Shown: positions 34,922 through 44,305, counted from the stretch's first letter. The stretch is DNA of 64,000 bases from Jiangella asiatica (GCF_004349065.1 NZ_SMKZ01000001.1:124001-188000), one strand, 5' to 3'. Notes: a model not told the origin generated them from the letters alone. Numbers and translations are program-made.

Positions 34922-36088
34922 ATGAACGCAGCTTCGACACACCACCTCGGCCGCCCGCCGGCCAGGCGCGCCGCCGGGCGTGCCGCCGCCGGGTTCGCGG
35001 CTCTGATCGCCCTGCTCACGACCGCCTGCTCCGGCGACTCCGGTGACGACACCGCGTCGTCGGGCGGCGACCCGACCGACGTCCGTCGCTTCGACGGCGA
35101 GACCCTGACCGTCGCCGGCTACTCCAGCACGTTCAACGACGTGTGGGCGGAGAGCTTCGGCGCCTACTTCGAGGAGCGCACCGGCGTCACGGTCGAGTGG
35201 CTGGAGTCGAGTCCGCAGCAGGCCATCTCACGCATCCGGGCCGCCGGCGGCTCGCCGGACATCGACATGATGCTGCTGGACACCGCCAACCTGGCGCAGG
35301 CGGTCCAGGCGGACGCCGTCGCCGAGGTCGACACCGGCCTCGTCCCGAACCTCGACGACGTGCCGGATGCCCTGCGCATCGACCAGGGCATCCCCACGAT
35401 GCTGTACCGCTACGGCAGCTGCTACCGCGCAGACACGTTCACCGACCTCGGGCTGGCCGCGCCGACCACCCCGGACTCGTGGTTCGACCCGCGGCTGGCC
35501 GGGCACGTCATGCTGCCCGGCAGCACCGCGTCACAGTGGCTCATCACCGCGCCGGCGTTCGCCCAGTCGCTCGGCTTCGCCGTGGACGACGCCGAGGGCA
35601 CCGCCGACAGGCTGGCCGAGCTGGACCCGTACGGGTTCTTCAACGCCTCCGGTGACGTCGACTCCGCGATGACCGCCGGCGACGTGTGGCTCACCCTCGG
35701 CAACGTCCAGGGCCGCTGCCTGGCGCTGAAGCAGCAGGGCGTGCCGGTCGAGTACGCCGGCTGGGAGATGGACGTCGACGGGCAGCAGTACACCGACCTG
35801 CTCAACCCCGACAACATCGTCCTGGTCAACGGCACCGAGAAGGCCGAGGTCGCCGCGCTGTTCATGAACGAGTACCTGTCGGCCGAGGCCGCCGCGGCAA
35901 CCGTGCCGCTGTGGCAGTTCATCGCCGGCACCCCGCCCACCGAGGCGGCGCTGGATGAACTCAGCGCCGACCCGGCCGCCGCCGACTGGCTGATCGCCGA
36001 CCCGTCGGCGCTGTTCACCCCGGACTACCAGGCGTTCCTGCCCAGCCTCGCGGACTGGAACACCGCCTGGAACGGGCTGCTGTCGTGA
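34922..36088 (+). CDS. Polyamine-type ABC transporter substrate-binding lipoprotein
   Basis: 388 aa, PotD/family 1 binding protein. The signal peptide is preceded by an Arg-rich region and ends in lipobox TTAC with Cys36. The mature protein starts with a Gly/Asp linker and LTVAGYSSTFNDVWAESFGAYFE, a pattern typical of iron- or polyamine-type binding proteins; SPDIDMMLLDTANLAQAV and NDNIVLVNGTEK-like LNPDNIVLVNGTEKAEVA follow. It serves the ATPase and permeases downstream. The ligand is unknown; the pathway enzymes nearby suggest a small amine or carboxylate. Confidence 0.87.
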   Translation: MNAASTHHLGRPPARRAAGRAAAGFAALIALLTTACSGDSGDDTASSGGDPTDVRRFDGETLTVAGYSSTFNDVWAESFGAYFEERTGVTVEWLESSPQQAISRIRAAGGSPDIDMMLLDTANLAQAVQADAVAEVDTGLVPNLDDVPDALRIDQGIPTMLYRYGSCYRADTFTDLGLAAPTTPDSWFDPRLAGHVMLPGSTASQWLITAPAFAQSLGFAVDDAEGTADRLAELDPYGFFNASGDVDSAMTAGDVWLTLGNVQGRCLALKQQGVPVEYAGWEMDVDGQQYTDLLNPDNIVLVNGTEKAEVAALFMNEYLSAEAAAATVPLWQFIAGTPPTEAALDELSADPAAADWLIADPSALFTPDYQAFLPSLADWNTAWNGLLS

Positions 36089-36130
36089 CCGGACCGGCCG
36101 CGCGCCGGTGAGGGAAGGAGCGTCGTTCCC

Positions 36131-37198
36131 ATGAGCGAGCTCGTCATCGAGGGACTGGAGATCGAGTACGGGCGCAACGTCGTCGTCCACGGCCTGGACC
36201 TGCGGGTCGAGTCCGGCGAGTTCGTCAGCTTGCTCGGCCCGTCCGGCTCGGGCAAGACGTCGGTGCTGCGCGCCATCGGCGGCTACCAGGCGCCGAGTGA
36301 GGGCAGCATCGCGATCGCCGGCCGGGACGTCACGGACGTCCCGCCGCAGGGCCGCGACGTCGGGATGGTCTTCCAAAGCCTGGTCCTGTTCCCGCACATG
36401 AGCGTGCTGCGCAACGTCGAGTTCGGGCTGCGCACCCGCAAGGTCCGCCAGCCGGAGCGGCGGCGCCGGGCCATGGAGACGCTGGAGATGATGCAGATCG
36501 CCCACCTGAGCGAGCGGCTGCCGTTCCAGCTCAGCGGTGGTCAGCAGCAGCGGGTCGCACTGGCCCGGGCGCTGGTCGTCCGGCCGTCACTGCTGCTCAT
36601 GGACGAGCCGCTGGGCGCGCTGGACGCCCGGCTGCGGCTGCAGATGCAGGTGGAGATCCGGGCACTGCAGCACGCCACGGGCGTCACGACGATCTTCGTC
36701 ACGCATGACCAGCAGGAAGCCATGGCGATGTCTGACCGGGTCGTGGTCATGCGCGACGGTCGCATCGCCGACCAGGGCGGCCCGGAGGGCCTGTACCGCG
36801 AGCCGCGAGATCGCTTCACCGCGGAGTTCATGGGCCTGACGTCACTGCTGCCGGTCGACGTCGTGCGGCCGGCGGGGGACGGCGCCCGGGTGCGGCTGGC
36901 CGGCACCGCGCACGAGTTCGACGCCACCGGGTCGGCGGACCCCGCCGGCGGCGAGCCCACGTTCGTGTCGTTGCGGCCGGAGGACATCCACTGCACGACA
37001 CAGCCGGTCGACGGCGCGCTCACCGGCAAGGTCATGGCCCGCACGTTCCGCGGCGTGAACACGTTCGTCCAGGTGCGCGTTGGTGACCAAACCGTGCTCG
37101 CGCTGCAGCACCGCGGCCAGTCCCTGAGCGAGGGAGCGGAGGTGTTCGTCTCCTGGGACGCCGCCCGGGCCCGACTCGTGGCCGGTGACGCGCCATGA
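36131..37198 (+). CDS. Polyamine-type ABC transporter ATPase (PotA-like)
   Basis: 355 aa. Walker A is GPSGSGKT (36-43), the signature LSGGQQQR starts at Leu134, and Walker B is LLLMDEPLGALDARL. The switch His is in VTHDQQEA. A C-terminal TOBE domain (about 250-355) is present, as in PotA/FbpC. It powers import with the two permeases. It is the only ABC importer in the window with its own ATPase. The stop overlaps the next gene's ATG by 4 bp. Confidence 0.94.
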   Translation: MSELVIEGLEIEYGRNVVVHGLDLRVESGEFVSLLGPSGSGKTSVLRAIGGYQAPSEGSIAIAGRDVTDVPPQGRDVGMVFQSLVLFPHMSVLRNVEFGLRTRKVRQPERRRRAMETLEMMQIAHLSERLPFQLSGGQQQRVALARALVVRPSLLLMDEPLGALDARLRLQMQVEIRALQHATGVTTIFVTHDQQEAMAMSDRVVVMRDGRIADQGGPEGLYREPRDRFTAEFMGLTSLLPVDVVRPAGDGARVRLAGTAHEFDATGSADPAGGEPTFVSLRPEDIHCTTQPVDGALTGKVMARTFRGVNTFVQVRVGDQTVLALQHRGQSLSEGAEVFVSWDAARARLVAGDAP

Positions 37199-38064
37199 GA
37201 GGCGCCATGACGAGCCGGCGCGTGCTGCGCATCGGCGTCCTGCCGCTCGCGCTGTTCTACGTCTTCTTCTTCCTGCTGCCGGCGCTGCAGTTCCTTCGGT
37301 CCAGCCTGTACGACTCGTCGGAGTCCACCGACGACGGCGCCTCGCTGACCAACTACCGCCGCGCCCTGGGCAGCGAGTCGGTGCTGGACTCGCTCGCGAC
37401 GACGCTCGGCATCGCCCTGGTGACCGCGGTCGTGTCGCTGCTGCTTGCGTACCTCATCGCGTACCACGTGGTCCGCGGGCCGGCCTGGCTGTCGCGGCTG
37501 ATCATGGTGGCCGCGCTGAGCTCGCTGTTCGCCAGCGCGATCGCCCGCGCGCTGGGCTGGCGGGTGCTGCTGGCCGACTCCGGGCCGCTCAACGACCTGC
37601 TGCTGGCGCTGGGCGTCGTCGACGAACCGGTGCGCCTGATCAACAACACCATCGCGGTCACCGTCGGCATGGTGCACGTCCAGGTGCCGATCATCATGCT
37701 CGCGCTGATCCCCGTCATCGAGGCGGTGCCACGGGAGATGGAGCGCGCCGCGTACGGGCTGGGCGAGTCGCGCTGGCGCACGTTCCTGCGCGTGCACCTC
37801 CCGCTGACCTGGATGAACGCGGTGCCGATCGGCCTCATCGCGGTTATGGCGACCGCGGCGTACTTCACCACCCCGGCGCTGCTCGGCGGCGGCCGGGTGC
37901 TGGTGCTGCCGATCCTCATCCAGCAGGCGGCGCAGGTGCTGTTCGACTACGCGACCGCGGCGACGCTGGCAGCGATCCTCAGCATCGTCATCGTCGCGAT
38001 CGCCTGCGTCGTCCTGGTGTTCACCCGGTGGCGGCGCACCATCCGGGAGAGGGGGCACGCATGA
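37195..38064 (+). CDS. Polyamine-type ABC permease (PotB-like)
   Basis: 289 aa with six predicted membrane spans, starting VLPLALFYVFFFLLPALQFL. The EAA loop is EMERAAYGLGESRWRTFLRV, followed by HLPLTWMNAVPIG. ATG 37195 overlaps the ATPase stop by 4 bp; a second ATG at 37207 is also possible. It pairs with the next permease, coupled by another 4-bp overlap. Confidence 0.92.
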   Translation: MRGAMTSRRVLRIGVLPLALFYVFFFLLPALQFLRSSLYDSSESTDDGASLTNYRRALGSESVLDSLATTLGIALVTAVVSLLLAYLIAYHVVRGPAWLSRLIMVAALSSLFASAIARALGWRVLLADSGPLNDLLLALGVVDEPVRLINNTIAVTVGMVHVQVPIIMLALIPVIEAVPREMERAAYGLGESRWRTFLRVHLPLTWMNAVPIGLIAVMATAAYFTTPALLGGGRVLVLPILIQQAAQVLFDYATAATLAAILSIVIVAIACVVLVFTRWRRTIRERGHA

Positions 38065-38879
38065 GGCGGCTCATCGTCACCGACGCGATCCTCGGCGGGC
38101 TGTCGCGCGCGCTGGCCGTCCTGGTCGCGCTGTTCCTGCTGGCGCCGCTGGTCGTCGTGTTCGCGACGTCGTTCAACGCCCGGGCCGTGGCCTTCCCGCC
38201 GTCGGACTGGTCGCTGGCGGCGTACACCACGATCCCCGACCAGGCGTTCCGCACCTTCAGCACCAGCCTGCTGCTCGGCCTGGCCAGCGCCGTCGTCTCG
38301 GTGGTGCTGTGCGTGCCGGCGGCGATGGCGCTGGTGCGTGGGCGGCTGCCGGGCCGCAGCGCCATCGAGACGGTGTTCCGCAGCCCGCTACAACTGCCGC
38401 CGATCGTGCTGGGCATCGCGTTCCTGCAGTACTTCCTGTACTGGCAGAACCTGACCGAGATCAAGGCGCTCGGCACGTTCTGGGGACTGCTGGTCGCCCA
38501 CGTCCTGATCGTGTCGCCGTACGTCCTGGTCGCGGTGATCGCCCGGCTGTCGACGCTCGACCCGCGGCTGGAGGAGGCGGCGGCGGGGCTCGGCGCGGGA
38601 ACGCTGATGACGCAGGTTCGCGTCGTGCTGCCGCTGCTGCGGCCCAGCATCCTGGCCGGCATGTTCATGGCGTTCGTCATGTCCTTCGAGGACGTGGCCG
38701 TGACGCTGTTCCTGGTCGGCGCCGACACCACGACGTTCCCGGTGTACCTGTTCGGCAGCGCCCAGGTGTCGAACACCCCCAGCCTGTACGCGGCGTCGAG
38801 CCTGGGTGCCGTCGTCGCCATGGCGCTGGCACTCGTCGTCCAACGCGTCGTCGGTCTGCGTACCGTCCTGAGCAGGTGA
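38061..38879 (+). CDS. Polyamine-type ABC permease (PotC-like)
   Basis: 272 aa, six predicted spans. LAVLVALFLLAPLVVVFATSFN is the first span, and the EAA loop is RLEEAAAGLGAGTLMTQVRV, then VLPLLRPSILAG. Second permease of the PotABCD-type importer. It ends 11 bp before the aldehyde dehydrogenase ATG, which places enzyme and transporter in one transcript. Confidence 0.92.
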   Translation: MRRLIVTDAILGGLSRALAVLVALFLLAPLVVVFATSFNARAVAFPPSDWSLAAYTTIPDQAFRTFSTSLLLGLASAVVSVVLCVPAAMALVRGRLPGRSAIETVFRSPLQLPPIVLGIAFLQYFLYWQNLTEIKALGTFWGLLVAHVLIVSPYVLVAVIARLSTLDPRLEEAAAGLGAGTLMTQVRVVLPLLRPSILAGMFMAFVMSFEDVAVTLFLVGADTTTFPVYLFGSAQVSNTPSLYAASSLGAVVAMALALVVQRVVGLRTVLSR

Positions 38880-38890
38880 GGAGTCCCAAG

Positions 38891-40366
38891 ATGACCACCA
38901 GCCACACCGCCGTCGAGTTCCTCGCCGGCACCGAGCCTGGGCTGTTCGTCGACGGCGCCTGGACTCCCGGCGCCACGGGGGAGACGTTCGAGGTGTTCGA
39001 CCCGGCGAGCGGGCGGGTGCTGGCCACCGTCGCCGATGCCGGCGCCGACGACGCCGCCGCCGCGGTCACCGCCGCCGCGGCGGCGCTGCCGGGCTGGGCG
39101 GCCACACCCGGGTGGGAGCGCTACGAGGTGCTGCGCGGCGCCGTCGAGGCGATGCGCAAGAACCAGGACGACCTCGCCGTCCTCATCTGCGCCGAGACCG
39201 GCAAGCCGCTGGCGGAGGCGCGGGCCGAGGCGCGCAACACCGTCCGGTTCTTCGAGTGGTTCGGGCACGAGACGATGCGGCTGCCCGGACAGGCCTGGTC
39301 CGACGTCGCGGCCGGGCGGGACGCCGTCGTCCTCCAGGAACCGGTGGGCGTCGTCGCCGCGATCACGCCGTGGAACTTCCCCGGGTTCATGGTCGCGTGC
39401 AAGGTCGGCGCCGCGCTCGCCGCCGGCTGCCCCGTCGTGCTCAAGCCCGCCGAGCAGACGCCGCTGACAGCGCTGGCCATCGCGAAGGCGTTCCAGACCG
39501 CGGGCCTGCCGCCGGGCGTGCTCAACGTCCTGCCGACGTCACACCCGGCGCGGGTCGGCGAGGTCCTGCTCGCCCATCCCGACGTGGCCTGCGTCAGCTT
39601 CACCGGGTCCCGCCGGGTCGGTGAGCTGCTGATGCGCGAGGCCGCCGCGACCGTCAAGCGGGTGCTGCTCGAGCTGGGCGGGAACGCGCCGGTGGTCGTG
39701 CTCGACGACGCCGACCTCGACCTCGCCGTCGCGCAGCTGGTGCGGGCGCGCTACCTCAACGCCGGCCAGGCGTGCGTGGCGGCCAACCGGGTGTACGTGG
39801 TGGAGTCGGTGGCGGCGGACTTCGTGGCGGCGCTGACCGAGGCGGTGCGTGGGCTGCGCGTCGGCGACCCGCTGGAGAGCACCTCCGACCTCGGGCCCAT
39901 GATCGACCTCGCCGCCGTCGAACGCATCGAGGCGCAGCTCGCCGCCGCCGTCGGCGACGGCGGCTCGCTGGTGACCGGCGGCGACCGGCTGCGGTCCAAC
40001 GACGTCAGCGCGTACGTCTCGCCGGCCATCGTGTCCGCCGACGGTGACCGGCAGCCGGGCGTCTTCGCCGAGGAGCTGTTCGGCCCGCTGCTGGCCGTGG
40101 TCCGCTGCCGCGACGCCGACGAGGCGGTCCAGCTGGCCAACGCCACCGACTACGGCCTGGCCGGCTACGTCTTCGCCGGCTCCGCGGCCCGCGGGATGGA
40201 GATCGCCCGCCGGCTTCGCGTCGGCTCCGTCGGCGTCAACTGCGCGCTGGTCAGCGAACCGCAGCTGCCGTTCGGCGGGGTCCGCGCCAGCGGTCTCGGG
40301 CGCGAGAGGGGCCGGGCCGGCGTGGAGGAGTTCCTGGAGACCAAGACGGTGCAGCTGGGCCGATGA
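38891..40366 (+). CDS. NAD(P)-dependent aldehyde dehydrogenase (SSADH-like)
   Basis: 491 aa. The catalytic Cys is Cys295 in NAGQACVAANR, the general base is Glu261 in LLELGGNAP, and the oxyanion Asn is in TPWNFPGF. The overall pattern, including QEPVGVVAAITPWNFPGF, is closest to succinate semialdehyde and related dehydrogenases. It would oxidise the aldehyde released by the pathway to an acid. Start ATG 38891; the longer open frame upstream is a shadow of the permease gene. Confidence 0.9.
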   Translation: MTTSHTAVEFLAGTEPGLFVDGAWTPGATGETFEVFDPASGRVLATVADAGADDAAAAVTAAAAALPGWAATPGWERYEVLRGAVEAMRKNQDDLAVLICAETGKPLAEARAEARNTVRFFEWFGHETMRLPGQAWSDVAAGRDAVVLQEPVGVVAAITPWNFPGFMVACKVGAALAAGCPVVLKPAEQTPLTALAIAKAFQTAGLPPGVLNVLPTSHPARVGEVLLAHPDVACVSFTGSRRVGELLMREAAATVKRVLLELGGNAPVVVLDDADLDLAVAQLVRARYLNAGQACVAANRVYVVESVAADFVAALTEAVRGLRVGDPLESTSDLGPMIDLAAVERIEAQLAAAVGDGGSLVTGGDRLRSNDVSAYVSPAIVSADGDRQPGVFAEELFGPLLAVVRCRDADEAVQLANATDYGLAGYVFAGSAARGMEIARRLRVGSVGVNCALVSEPQLPFGGVRASGLGRERGRAGVEEFLETKTVQLGR

Positions 40367-40453
40367 CCCGCGCCGCAACGCGTTCGCACGACGACGACCC
40401 GCGGCGCCGGACTCCGGCCGGCGCCCCGGACAGAGCATGAGGGAGCTACGTAT

Positions 40454-42094
40454 ATGACCGGCAACGACGTGTGCATCGTCAACGCCACCGTGAGGACCAT
40501 GGACACCGCCGGCTCGGTGGCCGAGGCGTTCCGCTTCCGCGACGGCCGCATCGTCGCCGTCGGCAGCCGGTCGTCGGTGCTGGCCGGAGCGGCCTCCGGC
40601 GCTGAGGGCGGGCCGCGCGTCGTCGACGCCGCAGGAGCGACCGTGCTGCCCGGCCTCATCGACGCCCACTCCCACCTGGAGATGCTCGCCTACGCCTGGG
40701 AGGTGGCCGTCGACTGCCGCTCCACCCGGGCCTCCTCGATCGAGGACATCGTCGCCGCCCTGGCCGAGCGTGCCGCCGCCGTACGTGCCGGCGAGTGGAT
40801 CCTCGGCCAGGGCGAGCACTACCAGCACACCAAGCTGGCCGAGGGCCGCTACCCCGACCGGCACGACCTGGACCGCGTCAGCACCACCCACCCGGTGATC
40901 TATCGCGCCAGCTACCACCTCAACGTCTTCAACTCGCTGGCCCTGGACCTGCTCGGAGTCGACGACGACACCCCCGACGCGCCCGGCGGCCGGATCGAAC
41001 GGGACCCCGCCACCGGCATCGCCACCGGCCGTACGTTCGACATGTTCGCGCCGCTCGGCGGACCGCAGGCGCCCGTCGCCGTGCTCGCCGACGCCATGAA
41101 GGCGGTGCAGCAGCGCTACCTCAGCGTCGGCATCACCGCGCTCGGCGACATCCTGCTGCACTCGCACGCCCTCGACGCCCTGGTGGACCTGGCCACACGT
41201 GAGGAGCTGGTGCTGCGCACCGTGGCCTACCCGAAGCTGCCCAGCGTCGTCGCCGCCGCCGACGTCCGCTCCGCGGCGCTGGCCGGCAGGTTCTCCGTCG
41301 TCGACGGTGAGAGGCTCGCCCTCGGTGGCATCAAGGTGTTCCTCGACGGCGGGCTGACCGCCGGCGCCGCCGCCCTGCACGACGACTATCCGGGGCAGCC
41401 GGGCTACCGCGGCGAGCTGGCATACACCGACGACCAGGTCGCCGAGCTGGTGCGGCTGGCCGACGACGCGGGGCTGCAGATCGCGATCCACGCCATCGGC
41501 GACCGCGCGCTGGATCAGGCCATCGACGCCGTCGCCGCCCTGCCGCCGGACCGGCGCGCGGTCATCCGGCACCGCATCGAGCATGCCGGGAACATGTTCA
41601 TGACCGATGAGCGGATCAAGCGGATGCTCGACCTCGGGATCGTGCCGGTGCCGCAGCCGGCGTTCCTGCTGACGACGGCGCCGGGCTATGCCGGCCACCT
41701 CGGGCACGACCGGATCGGCACGCTGATGCCGTTCCGCACCCTCATCGACGCTGGCCTGGCGATCCCCGGCAACTCCGACGCCATCGGCATCACCGCCGAC
41801 CAGCACCACCCCTTTCCCGCGATGCAGGCCGCGGTCACCCGGCGCACCGCCAGCGGCGAGGTCATCGACGGCCACGAGGCGGTCACGGTCGCGGAGGCGC
41901 TGGCCATGTACACCCGGTGGGCGGCGTACTCGCTGGGATGGGAGGACCTGATCGGCTCCCTCGAGGTCGGCAAGCGGGCAGACTTCGTGCTGCTCGACGC
42001 CGACCCGCTGGCGGTGTCGCCGGACGCGCTGGGCGAGGTCACCGTCCGCTCCACCTGGGTGGACGGCCGCGAGGTCTACCGCCTCCGTCATTGA
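40454..42094 (+). CDS. Amidohydrolase family 3 (YtcJ-like)
   Basis: 546 aa. The metal site starts LPGLIDAHSHLEM, and IAIHAIGDRALDQAIDAV and RHRIEHAGNM carry further metal ligands; IPGNSDAIGITADQHH has the catalytic Asp region. C-terminal EVGKRADFVLLDADPL is the usual end of the composite beta-domain. This family hydrolyses amide or ester-like bonds in small molecules, often with formamide- or aryl-type substrates. No signal peptide is visible, so it acts on imported substrate. GAGGGAG precedes the ATG. It closes the IclR-led cluster. Confidence 0.88.
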   Translation: MTGNDVCIVNATVRTMDTAGSVAEAFRFRDGRIVAVGSRSSVLAGAASGAEGGPRVVDAAGATVLPGLIDAHSHLEMLAYAWEVAVDCRSTRASSIEDIVAALAERAAAVRAGEWILGQGEHYQHTKLAEGRYPDRHDLDRVSTTHPVIYRASYHLNVFNSLALDLLGVDDDTPDAPGGRIERDPATGIATGRTFDMFAPLGGPQAPVAVLADAMKAVQQRYLSVGITALGDILLHSHALDALVDLATREELVLRTVAYPKLPSVVAAADVRSAALAGRFSVVDGERLALGGIKVFLDGGLTAGAAALHDDYPGQPGYRGELAYTDDQVAELVRLADDAGLQIAIHAIGDRALDQAIDAVAALPPDRRAVIRHRIEHAGNMFMTDERIKRMLDLGIVPVPQPAFLLTTAPGYAGHLGHDRIGTLMPFRTLIDAGLAIPGNSDAIGITADQHHPFPAMQAAVTRRTASGEVIDGHEAVTVAEALAMYTRWAAYSLGWEDLIGSLEVGKRADFVLLDADPLAVSPDALGEVTVRSTWVDGREVYRLRH

Positions 42095-42223
42095 CGGGCG
42101 TCTGTTCGAAGCGCTGTCCGCGTCTCCTGGTGATGTCGCCGAGCGCCTGGTCGCGGCGGCCTGCTCCTCCTCCGGTCAGGGTGATGGACCGGTCGGCCGG
42201 CATCTCGCTCCTCGCGTCCCGGG

Positions 42224-42258
42224 TTGCAGGGATCTTTCTCCATACTGTATGCAGTATG
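42224..42258 (+). promoter_or_regulatory. PTS operon promoter with a perfect 18-bp operator
   Basis: TTGCAG at 42224-42229, an 18-bp gap and TATGCA at 42248-42253 form a possible promoter. CATACTGTATGCAGTATG at 42241-42258 is an inverted repeat with perfect 7-bp arms around TATG, overlapping the -10. Such TGTATGCA-type sites fit GntR/FCD regulators, and one is encoded at 45974 in the same gene cluster. The IIA ATG at 42260 lies about where transcription should begin, so the message may be leaderless. Confidence 0.6.
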
Positions 42259-42259
42259 G

Positions 42260-42682
42260 ATGACAAGTATCGTCGTGACGGGCCACGGTTCGTTCGCCGC
42301 CTCGTTGCTCGAGACGGCGCAGATGATCGTCGGCTCGACGGAGAACGTGCACGCCGTCGACTTCCCGGTCGGTGCCGGTGTCGACGAGCTGACCGACCGC
42401 GTGGGTTCGCTGATCGACCGGCTGAACCCCGACGGTGAGCCGGGCCGGGTCCTGATCCTGGCCGACGTCCTCGGCGGATCGCCCGCCCGCGTCGCGCTCA
42501 CCCAGGCCGCAGCCGGACGCGCGAACGTCGTCACCGGCGTCAATCTCCCCATGCTCATCGACCTGGCGCTGAGCGCCGGAACCTCGACCGCGTCCGAGCT
42601 CGCCGCCCGGGCCGTCACCGCGGGACAGGACGGGATCCGTGCCGCCGGGTCGCTCGTCCGCCCGGAAGGAGGAGTGTCGTGA
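42260..42682 (+). CDS. Mannose-family PTS component IIA
   Basis: 140 aa. The phospho-accepting residue is His9 in IVVTGHGSFA. LNPDGEPGRVLILADVLGGSPA is the second family landmark. It receives phosphate from HPr and passes it to IIB. ATG 42260 is chosen because the N-terminus MTSIVVTGHG aligns with family starts. It has no Shine-Dalgarno, and the operator palindrome ends 1 bp before it. The stop overlaps the IIC gene by 4 bp. Confidence 0.88.
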   Translation: MTSIVVTGHGSFAASLLETAQMIVGSTENVHAVDFPVGAGVDELTDRVGSLIDRLNPDGEPGRVLILADVLGGSPARVALTQAAAGRANVVTGVNLPMLIDLALSAGTSTASELAARAVTAGQDGIRAAGSLVRPEGGVS

Positions 42683-43443
42683 CGCTCTGGCAAGCGTTCC
42701 TCATCGCGCTGGTGGTCGCCCTGGCCTACCTGGCGCGACGCATCCTCGGCGATCCACAGATCGAGCGCCCGATCATCCTCGGCCCCGTCGTCGGCCTCAT
42801 CATGGGCGACCTCGAGACCGGCCTGATCGTGGGCGGCTCCCTGGAGCTGATCTTCATCGGCGCCGCGACGTTCGGCGGCACCGCCCCGCCGAACGTGGCC
42901 ATCGGCGCGGCCGTCGGCACGGCGCTGTCCATCTCCGCGGGTCAGGGCGTCGAGACGGCGCTGGTGGCGGCGGTGCCGGCGGCCGTGCTCGGCACCTTCT
43001 GCGAGCTGTTCGCCAAGACCGTCTGCTCCTTCCTGGTGCACCGCGCCGACGCGGCCGCCGCGCAAGCACGAGGACGGACCATCACCGGCATCATCTGGAT
43101 CGGCAACGCGATCCACTTCCTCGCCTACTTCGTGCCGACCTTCCTGGTGCTGCAGTTCGGCGCCAACGCGCTGGAAGGGGTGCTCTCCGCGCTGAGCGAC
43201 GACGTCCAGAACGCCCTGAACACCTCCGCGGCGCTGCTACCGGCGGTGGGCTTCGGAATCCTGCTGTCGGTGCTGTACAACAAGGCGCTCTTCCCACTGT
43301 TCTTCGCCGGGTTCGCCCTGGCCGCCTTCACCGACTTCACGGTGATCGGCGTCGCCGTCATCGCCACCGCGATCGTGATCGTGATCATGCGCAACCGCAC
43401 CCCGCAGGCACCGTCCACGCCCCAGTCGTCGGCGCTGCTCTGA
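42679..43443 (+). CDS. Mannose-family PTS component IIC
   Basis: 254 aa with about seven hydrophobic segments. The signature PIILGPVVGLIMGDLETGLIVGG and SLELIFIGAATFGGTAPPNVAIG identifies the sorbose/mannose IIC family. It forms the sugar channel with IID. GTG 42679 overlaps the IIA stop in GTGA. Mannose-family PTS is uncommon in actinobacteria, so acquisition by transfer is possible; base composition does not differ from the neighbours. Confidence 0.9.
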   Translation: MTLWQAFLIALVVALAYLARRILGDPQIERPIILGPVVGLIMGDLETGLIVGGSLELIFIGAATFGGTAPPNVAIGAAVGTALSISAGQGVETALVAAVPAAVLGTFCELFAKTVCSFLVHRADAAAAQARGRTITGIIWIGNAIHFLAYFVPTFLVLQFGANALEGVLSALSDDVQNALNTSAALLPAVGFGILLSVLYNKALFPLFFAGFALAAFTDFTVIGVAVIATAIVIVIMRNRTPQAPSTPQSSALL

Positions 43444-43462
43444 GCGGGAGAGAGAAGACACC

Positions 43463-44305
43463 ATGACAGAGAACGCCAGCACGGCCACCGAGGTACTGGA
43501 GCGGCCGGACGAGCAGAGCCGGGAGATCCGGCGGCTGACGGTGCGCGGCCTGCTCCTGCAGGGCGGATTCAACTACGAGCGGTTCCAGAACCTCGGATTC
43601 TGGTGGGTGATGCGCCCCACGCTGGACCGGCTCTACCCCGACCCGGTCGACCGGGCGGCCGCGTACCAGCGGCACCTGGTCTACTTCAACACCAACCCGT
43701 GGGTGGTCGGCCCGATCGCCGGTGTCACCGCCTCCATGGAGGAGCAGCGCGCCAAGGGCGCCACGGAGCTCAACGACGAGGCGATCAACTCCGTCAAGGT
43801 CGGGCTGATGGCGCCGCTGGCCGGTATCGGTGACTCCCTGATCTTCGGGACCATCCGGCCCATCCTGGCGGCGGTCTGCGCCGGGATGGCCATCGACGGC
43901 AACATCGCCGGGCCGATCATCTTCTTCCTCGTGCTGCTGGCCGTCCAGGTGCTCATGCGGATCGGCGGCACGGCGAGCGGCTACAGGACCGGCATGCAGT
44001 TCTTCGAGAAGCTCTCGCCCGCGCAGATCGACCAGATCAAGCAGGGCGCGACCATCGTCGGACTCGCGGTCACCGGTGCGCTCGTGGCGACCCTGCTCGA
44101 CGTCACCACGCCGTGGTCCTACACCAGCGGTGAGCAGACCATCGCCCTGCAGGACCAGCTCGACCTCGTGCTGCCGGCGTTGCTGCCGCTGATCGCGACG
44201 CTGGGCGTCTACGTACTGATCCGGCGCCGGGTGTCGCCGGTCTGGGTGCTGCTCGGCACGCTGGTGGTCGGTCTGGTGCTCGGCTACTTCGGCATCCTGG
44301 CCTGA
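43463..44305 (+). CDS. Mannose-family PTS component IID
   Basis: 280 aa. The family start is NYERFQNLGFWWVMRPTL and the characteristic loop is GLMAPLAGIGDSLIFGTIRPIL. The C-terminus ends in a membrane helix (VWVLLGTLVVGLVLGYFG). It completes the membrane part of the permease with IIC. GGGAGAGAGAAG lies upstream of the ATG. Confidence 0.91.
   Translation: MTENASTATEVLERPDEQSREIRRLTVRGLLLQGGFNYERFQNLGFWWVMRPTLDRLYPDPVDRAAAYQRHLVYFNTNPWVVGPIAGVTASMEEQRAKGATELNDEAINSVKVGLMAPLAGIGDSLIFGTIRPILAAVCAGMAIDGNIAGPIIFFLVLLAVQVLMRIGGTASGYRTGMQFFEKLSPAQIDQIKQGATIVGLAVTGALVATLLDVTTPWSYTSGEQTIALQDQLDLVLPALLPLIATLGVYVLIRRRVSPVWVLLGTLVVGLVLGYFGILA

Noticed and set aside
39539-42091. 850-codon antisense frame over the ALDH and amidohydrolase genes
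   Set aside because: It crosses two confidently identified genes on the other strand, has biased low-complexity composition and no start signal.
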